DNA of 64,000 bases from Bacteroidota bacterium. GTDB lineage: Bacteria > Bacteroidota > Bacteroidia > AKYH767-A > OLB10. Shown one piece after another: positions 62,545 to 64,000 of this stretch. Positions within the stretch are counted from its first letter, which is position 1. Every line of letters starts with the position of its first letter. Below the pieces are notes generated by a model, which did no database searches, was not told the origin of the DNA, and saw only the letters and a list, made by a program, of their open reading frames with translations. The stretch lies in NCBI GenBank assembly GCA_023251535.1, contig JAHEYP010000012.1, positions 21,659 through 85,658 of the forward strand. Reading direction: 5' to 3'. The position numbers and the translations under genes are program-made.

Positions 62545-63671
62545 GTAGTAATGAAGAATTCAGAGGCAATAGCATCTGCAAATAGCAGACCTTTGCGTGT
62601 GAGTACAATTTTTTCGTCGCCAAGTTCCAGCAGTTCTCGGTCGGCTTTTTTTCTTGCAATTTCTAAAATCGATTTTAACGTATTTTCATTTCCGTATTTA
62701 CGGATATCCGCTAACGTTAGTCCTTTGCGCGTCCTAAGCGATGTTAATACTACTTCATTAAATCGTTCTTCAGCTGTCAATGTTTCTTCCTCCGAAGGTA
62801 ATATATTCTCGTTGATTTGTTGAATGTATCCAGCATTCGATTTTACATTCCACGATCTGTTTTTACCGTTGAATGAGTGCGCCGCAGGACCTAATCCCAA
62901 ATAGCGAGCTCCCGTCCAATAGGATGAATTATGCTTCGATTCAAATCCTGGTTTTGCAAAGTTCGATACTTCATACCATGGCATTCCAGCCGCTTCAGTA
63001 AACGATATTAAGTAATCGAATTGATCGGCCGCTTCGTCGTCATTCACTGCAGGCACCTTTCCTTTGTTTACTTGAAAGGCTAACGCCGTTTTCGGTTCTA
63101 CTGTTAAACAATACGATGATAAATGGTTTATTGGCAATAGTAATGCTGTTTCCAAGTTGCGTTGCCAATCGCTTTGTGATAATCCTGGAATGCCGTAAAT
63201 TAAATCGATGGTGACGTTCTCAAATCCGATGTCGGCAGCTTCTGGCACACAGCGCTGTGCTTGCTTACTATCGTGCGCTCTATTCATCAGCTTCAAATCT
63301 TGATCGCGAAACGATTGAATTCCGATGCTTAGTCGATTTACGGCTGTATGTCGTAGTTTTCGTAGATACGTCGCCGTTAGGTCATCAGGATTAGCTTCTA
63401 GCGTCACTTCTTTTACTCCAGATAGATCATGAAACTGTTGCAATCGATCGATGATACGCGCTATTTCATCGGCCGATAATAACGATGGTGTTCCTCCTCC
63501 GAAGTAAATAGTGTCGATTTTTTCTCCTTGCAAATAATCTCTTCGCAATTCAATTTCTTTTAACAACGACAATACAAATTCGTCTTTGTTCTTATGCGAA
63601 GTGCTAAAGTGAAAATCACAATAATGACAGGCTTGCCTGCAAAAAGGAATATGTAGGTAAATGCCGGCCAT
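62541..63671 (-). CDS. hemW: Radical SAM heme chaperone HemW
   Basis: A 376-residue radical SAM protein. The iron-sulfur motif CRQACHYC gives Cys11, Cys15 and Cys18 (CX3CX2C), followed by the typical Phe-x pair DFHFS. IYFGGGTPSLL, EVTLEANPDD, RLSIGIQSF and the C-terminal HemN-like domain are present. HemW differs from HemN by its shorter N-terminus and role as a heme chaperone for respiratory enzymes. It is coupled to the cyclase gene by an ATGA overlap and follows the histidine kinase gene by 11 bases. Confidence 0.93.
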   Translation of the reverse strand: MAGIYLHIPFCRQACHYCDFHFSTSHKNKDEFVLSLLKEIELRRDYLQGEKIDTIYFGGGTPSLLSADEIARIIDRLQQFHDLSGVKEVTLEANPDDLTATYLRKLRHTAVNRLSIGIQSFRDQDLKLMNRAHDSKQAQRCVPEAADIGFENVTIDLIYGIPGLSQSDWQRNLETALLLPINHLSSYCLTVEPKTALAFQVNKGKVPAVNDDEAADQFDYLISFTEAAGMPWYEVSNFAKPGFESKHNSSYWTGARYLGLGPAAHSFNGKNRSWNVKSNAGYIQQINENILPSEEETLTAEERFNEVVLTSLRTRKGLTLADIRKYGNENTLKSILEIARKKADRELLELGDEKIVLTRKGLLFADAIASEFFITT

Positions 63672-63682
63672 GATATGTAAAA

Positions 63683-64000
63683 TCAGGCTCCTTTTTTAAG
63701 CACGATACGGAAGGTAGTACCTTTATTTAGCTCGGAGCTTTTAACAAAAATTTGTCCCGCGTGATATTCTTCAACAATTCGTTTCGATAGTGATAATCCT
63801 AATCCCCATCCACGATTTTTTGAGGTATATCCGGGTTTAAAAACTGTTTTATATTTCGACTTCTGAATTCCTTTTCCAGTATCGCTGATATCGATATATG
63901 CAAACTGTTGCTGATCGGTAATCTTTATTTGAATACTTCCTTCACCACTCATGGCATCGATAGCATTCTTGAAAATATTTTCTAATACCCATTCAAATAA
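63683..64000 (-). CDS. Sensor histidine kinase, C-terminal ATPase domain (5' end beyond the window)
   Basis: The last 105 residues of a HATPase_c domain; the frame is open to base 64000, so the gene is cut by the window edge. The N box is FEWVLENIFKNAIDAM, the G1 box DISDTGKGI and the G2 box GWGLGLSLSKRIV, which continues to the end GTTFRIVLKKG. The ATG at 63952 lies inside the domain and is not the true start. Histidine kinases of this kind are found next to many genes; its signal is unknown. Confidence 0.9.
   Translation of the reverse strand, partial: LFEWVLENIFKNAIDAMSGEGSIQIKITDQQQFAYIDISDTGKGIQKSKYKTVFKPGYTSKNRGWGLGLSLSKRIVEEYHAGQIFVKSSELNKGTTFRIVLKKGA

Overview
The window looks like a chromosomal segment of a moderately AT-rich Bacteroidota bacterium (Chitinophagales/Sphingobacteriales-like; the exact order cannot be fixed from this sequence). 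The signs are: nine proteins ending in type IX secretion (T9SS) sorting domains of type A or type B; PKD, SprB-like and choice-of-anchor-L surface modules; FecI/FecR/TonB-receptor style signalling; almost no Shine-Dalgarno sites; and promoters with the Bacteroidota -7 element TAnnTTTG placed about 15-20 bases before starts. No rRNA, tRNA, phage, transposase or CRISPR was seen.

Layout. 1-1727: start of a 3-hydroxyanthranilate dioxygenase (minus, cut by the window edge), a non-canonical SDR and a DUF4258 protein. 1781-5091: a TetR-EmrA-EmrB efflux operon with a double palindromic operator over its promoter. 5163-9487: a secreted M1 peptidase, a 2-aminomuconic-semialdehyde dehydrogenase and an aldose epimerase-like gene. 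9516-15401: an ECF sigma / FecR / STN-repeat protein / TonB-dependent receptor operon with two copies of one bipartite promoter-like motif. 15404-22630: two giant T9SS type B adhesins. 22875-27852: ALDH7, a GxxExxY nuclease-fold protein, ACMSD, and a DUF5777/two-cytochrome lipoprotein operon. 28086-36275: a PurF-type amidotransferase, a split ALDH16-like pair, a T9SS protein, RecO and PurD. 36279-43975: prolyl oligopeptidase, CotH protein, LepA and a YCF48-like T9SS protein. 44220-49312: a 42-residue membrane protein, then ECF sigma, a membrane anti-sigma-like protein that itself ends in a T9SS type B domain, and a large Ig-like surface protein. 49463-54939: MetF, an ArsC-like protein, an EamA permease, YicC, Gmk, NadD, PurQ. 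55155-64000: tryptophanase, a repeat-rich intergenic region, a second sigma/trans-envelope anti-sigma/PKD protein operon, a cyclase-family hydrolase, HemW and a truncated histidine kinase.

How they fit. Several genes, scattered rather than clustered, act on tryptophan: 3-hydroxyanthranilate dioxygenase, ACMSD, aminomuconic-semialdehyde dehydrogenase and possibly a kynurenine formamidase-like cyclase cover the lower kynurenine route, while tryptophanase offers a competing route to indole. Three ECF sigma systems of three designs control or accompany surface proteins. The most unusual is the one at 44458-49312, where the presumed anti-sigma protein carries the sorting domain of a T9SS cargo and so could report on T9SS activity. 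The second, at 57295-61529, has the layout of the dual membrane-spanning anti-sigma factors known from Bacteroides. Non-coding structure includes a dispersed palindromic repeat with two copies 26 kb apart, a 102-bp direct repeat, and several clear intrinsic terminators.
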